A stretch of DNA of 20,024 nt from a virus. Position 1 is the stretch's first letter. Each line of letters starts with the position of its first letter. The stretch is from the IMG/VR virus record IMGVR_UViG_3300017963_000860, positions 1-20,024 of that record; one strand, 5' to 3'. Position numbers and translations under genes: made by a program. The notes under the pieces were generated by a model that searched no databases, was not told where the DNA came from, and saw nothing but the letters and a program-made list of their open reading frames with translations. Below are positions 19,601 through 20,024 of this stretch, piece after piece.

Positions 19601-20024
19601 TTCCCCCGCCACCAACGCCCACAATGCCCCAACCGCCGACACTTTCGACCCCACTCCCCGTCAGCGCGATCGGCGCCACGTACGCGCCGCTGCCCGAATC
19701 GCCCGCGGTGCCGGACATGGCGGCCACGATCGCCCCGAACTGGTCCGCACTGCCGGACACGCCGGAAATCGGCGATCTTGGCGCAGGGATCGAGGCCCTG
19801 TGGGGACCGCTGCCCGAATCGCCCGCGGTGCCGGACATGGCCGCGTCGATCGGCGCCGAGTACTCGCCACTGCCGGCCGCTCCGGAGCTGCCAAAGCTGG
19901 CCACCACGATCGCCCCGAACTGGTCCGCACTGCCGGACACGCCGGAAATCGGCGATCTTGGCGCAGGGATCGAGGCCCTGTGGGGACCGCTGCCCGAATC
20001 GCCCGCGGTGCCGGACATGGCCGC
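16633..20024 (+). CDS. Tail tape measure protein, incomplete at right edge
   Basis: The frame is open from ATG 16633 (or ATG 16627, six nt earlier in frame) to the window edge, at least 1130 residues. Parts, in order: a helical region with two copies of a GMSADEI...LESVAALQQQ repeat near residues 104 and 174; a hydrophobic stretch ALIAAAAAIAGVTIAV at about 309-324; the conserved tape measure core (about 335-516: GRAIDEIDKLAKTSAKLGMATDSLLSL...); two more copies of the helical repeat near 682 and 741; a charged coiled coil to about 985; then a Pro-rich 20-residue tandem repeat from about residue 1018. It sets tail length and sits in the tube lumen. GGTGG at 16622-16626 supports 16633. The 3' end is not in the window. 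Confidence 0.9.
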   Translation, partial: MATIGTLAARILADASGVRSGMGMTRNELKITRGAFLATRDDSQKLQMALDQLASAKDKGAFRDAQDYAKAVAAVKAELDPATVAQRQLDEAIAATQAKLQDQIATFGISADEIDRYRLEQQGATQEQLESVAALQQQRAALEADAAAKAAAAQQAQQLESSITQTRNALYGEIDAFGMSADEIKLRNLALEGADDATLENVRALQQQRNALQADADATARAKQIKEQVRTPTERYSQEIRELNQLLKSGKLSQDVHARAVQQAGQRYGVAGKQAGDLAGRAKQVGLSHAGAIPGVGGLTNVLSAGHPALIAAAAAIAGVTIAVKAGKAAIDAYVSGVGRAIDEIDKLAKTSAKLGMATDSLLSLRYAGEQTGVAANTFDMAIQRMTRRVAEAAKGTGEAKDAIKELGLDAKRLAAGTPDQAFRKIAGAMGEVEHQGHRVRLAMRLFDSEGVALVNTLALGEQGLADMEARAKELGLTLNSVDAAAVEQMRDTWNDVGQVLQGIAMQAAVDLAPTLQVAAQQIIEILKPGSQIGDTIRFSLAAVPPLLGKCIDLAQVLIGLFQGWQHKAQAAVGVFIEAAAAADRVTAALVPGREVDDGLQAFADDFRRRTELLGKEAGERISKGMNGAAQAEIEKLRRSAASGLQAPDSSLPDTGATAAASEQSKLFDALTKTTDALAEQIVTADMSADEIQRWRLAIAGATEQTLESVAAMQRQAEAAKKAAELQANIKKTTDALREQAATAGMSAEQIERWRLAIAGATEQTLESVAAMQREAQAAKDLVTLRQDLIGLQDRKRSAAIDRAELEMAERLQRVVINTGRQYPEGVSAAAKQYGDELRRQLELQQLIRDLRREGHSEQYIRHAASIMQQNHALDRQAESFERRRKLFAEGASLVEKHRRPEEEYADTLRRLREMLDAGAIDMRTFVREKREAASELMKPLELKFGTSGIQATAKGSAEALARIDELRARGKALQEIKLIDKAAAEEKPLPPPPTPTMPQPPTLSTPLPVSAIGATYAPLPESPAVPDMAATIAPNWSALPDTPEIGDLGAGIEALWGPLPESPAVPDMAASIGAEYSPLPAAPELPKLATTIAPNWSALPDTPEIGDLGAGIEALWGPLPESPAVPDMA
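18557..18588. repeat. Inverted copy of the GGAGAC/TGGAGG repeat inside the tape measure gene
   Basis: The sequence CTCCGGCCTCCAGGCTCCAG and its continuation are the reverse complement of the pattern at 3680-3711. It is translated in frame as SGLQAPDSSLPD, a loop-like interruption in helical sequence just after residue 640. This argues that the family can insert into coding DNA where the protein tolerates it. Confidence 0.65.
18715..18954 (+). repeat. 63-bp identical direct repeat in the tape measure gene
   Basis: The stretch 18715-18777 is identical to 18892-18954, a period of 177 bp (59 codons). It encodes WRLAIAGATEQTLESVAAMQ in both copies. The flanks differ (QAEAAKKAAELQ versus EAQAAKDLVTLR), so the copies have diverged outside the core or have been homogenised by gene conversion. 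Confidence 0.85.
19690..20024 (+). repeat. 60-bp/180-bp tandem repeat encoding Pro-rich 20-residue units
   Basis: Five full and one partial 20-residue units follow, of the general form LP-x2-P-x3-D-hydrophobic-x4-I-x3-aromatic-S/G. Examples are LPESPAVPDMAATIAPNWSA and LPDTPEIGDLGAGIEALWGP. A 180-bp higher-order unit repeats exactly: 19724-19844 equals 19904-20024 over 121 bases, and the window ends inside it. The array continues beyond the right edge. Confidence 0.88.

Noticed and set aside
19245-20018. Repetitive minus-strand frame at the right edge
   Set aside because: It repeats only because the tape measure tandem array repeats; no upstream signals.

Overview
The window reads as the structural (morphogenesis) half of a tailed-phage genome, almost certainly a prophage or prophage-derived island. 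The order is the classic HK97/siphovirus one: HNH endonuclease, small and large terminase, HK97-type portal, ClpP-like prohead protease, HK97-fold capsid protein, accessory head proteins, connector, head closure protein, gp10-like tail completion protein, DUF3168 tail terminator, major tail protein, a frameshifting tail assembly chaperone pair, and a tape measure gene that runs off the right edge. Everything is on the + strand except one small ParB-like gene at 9042-9389. The DNA is GC-rich. Many gaps hold palindromic and low-complexity repeats of the kind I associate with Planctomycetota (Pirellulales-like) chromosomes, so the host is probably a planctomycete. That assignment rests on recollection of those repeats, not on a search.

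Layout. 1-252: non-coding, with a branched terminator-like hairpin. 253-3302: six unrecognised small or medium genes, some overlapping, including a putative zinc-ribbon protein and a two-membrane-segment coiled-coil protein. 3314-4243: DUF1353 protein, a small membrane protein and an HNH nuclease. 4171-6476: terminase genes; the large subunit is split by a -1 frame change exactly between its ATPase and nuclease domains. 6498-11168: portal, protease, inserted minus-strand ParB-like gene, capsid. 11258-14932: head accessory and head-tail joining genes. 14982-16604: tail tube and chaperones. 16633-20024: tape measure.

Main points. (1) A textbook -1 frameshift signal (A AAA AAC, followed by a possible H-type pseudoknot) links the 128-residue tail chaperone to a hidden ORF with no start codon of its own, giving a 197-residue G-T type fusion. 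(2) At least a dozen host-type repeats lie in the gaps of the phage operon, and several have been absorbed into gene ends, which points to long residence in the host chromosome. (3) The terminase small subunit carries a histone-H1-like lysine/alanine/proline N-terminal tail. (4) The tape measure protein carries Pro-rich 20-residue repeats with an aromatic residue in each, arranged in a 180-bp higher-order repeat. (5) The ParB-like gene has its own promoter, placed so that its mRNA would be leaderless. (6) A head or fibre protein carries a Sec-type signal peptide.

In outline, the terminase would package DNA through the portal into a protease-matured HK97 shell, and the connector, closure and completion proteins would join it to a tail whose length is set by the tape measure with help from the G/GT chaperones. 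No integrase, repressor, replication gene or recognisable lysin is in this window, so its limits and activity cannot be judged here.
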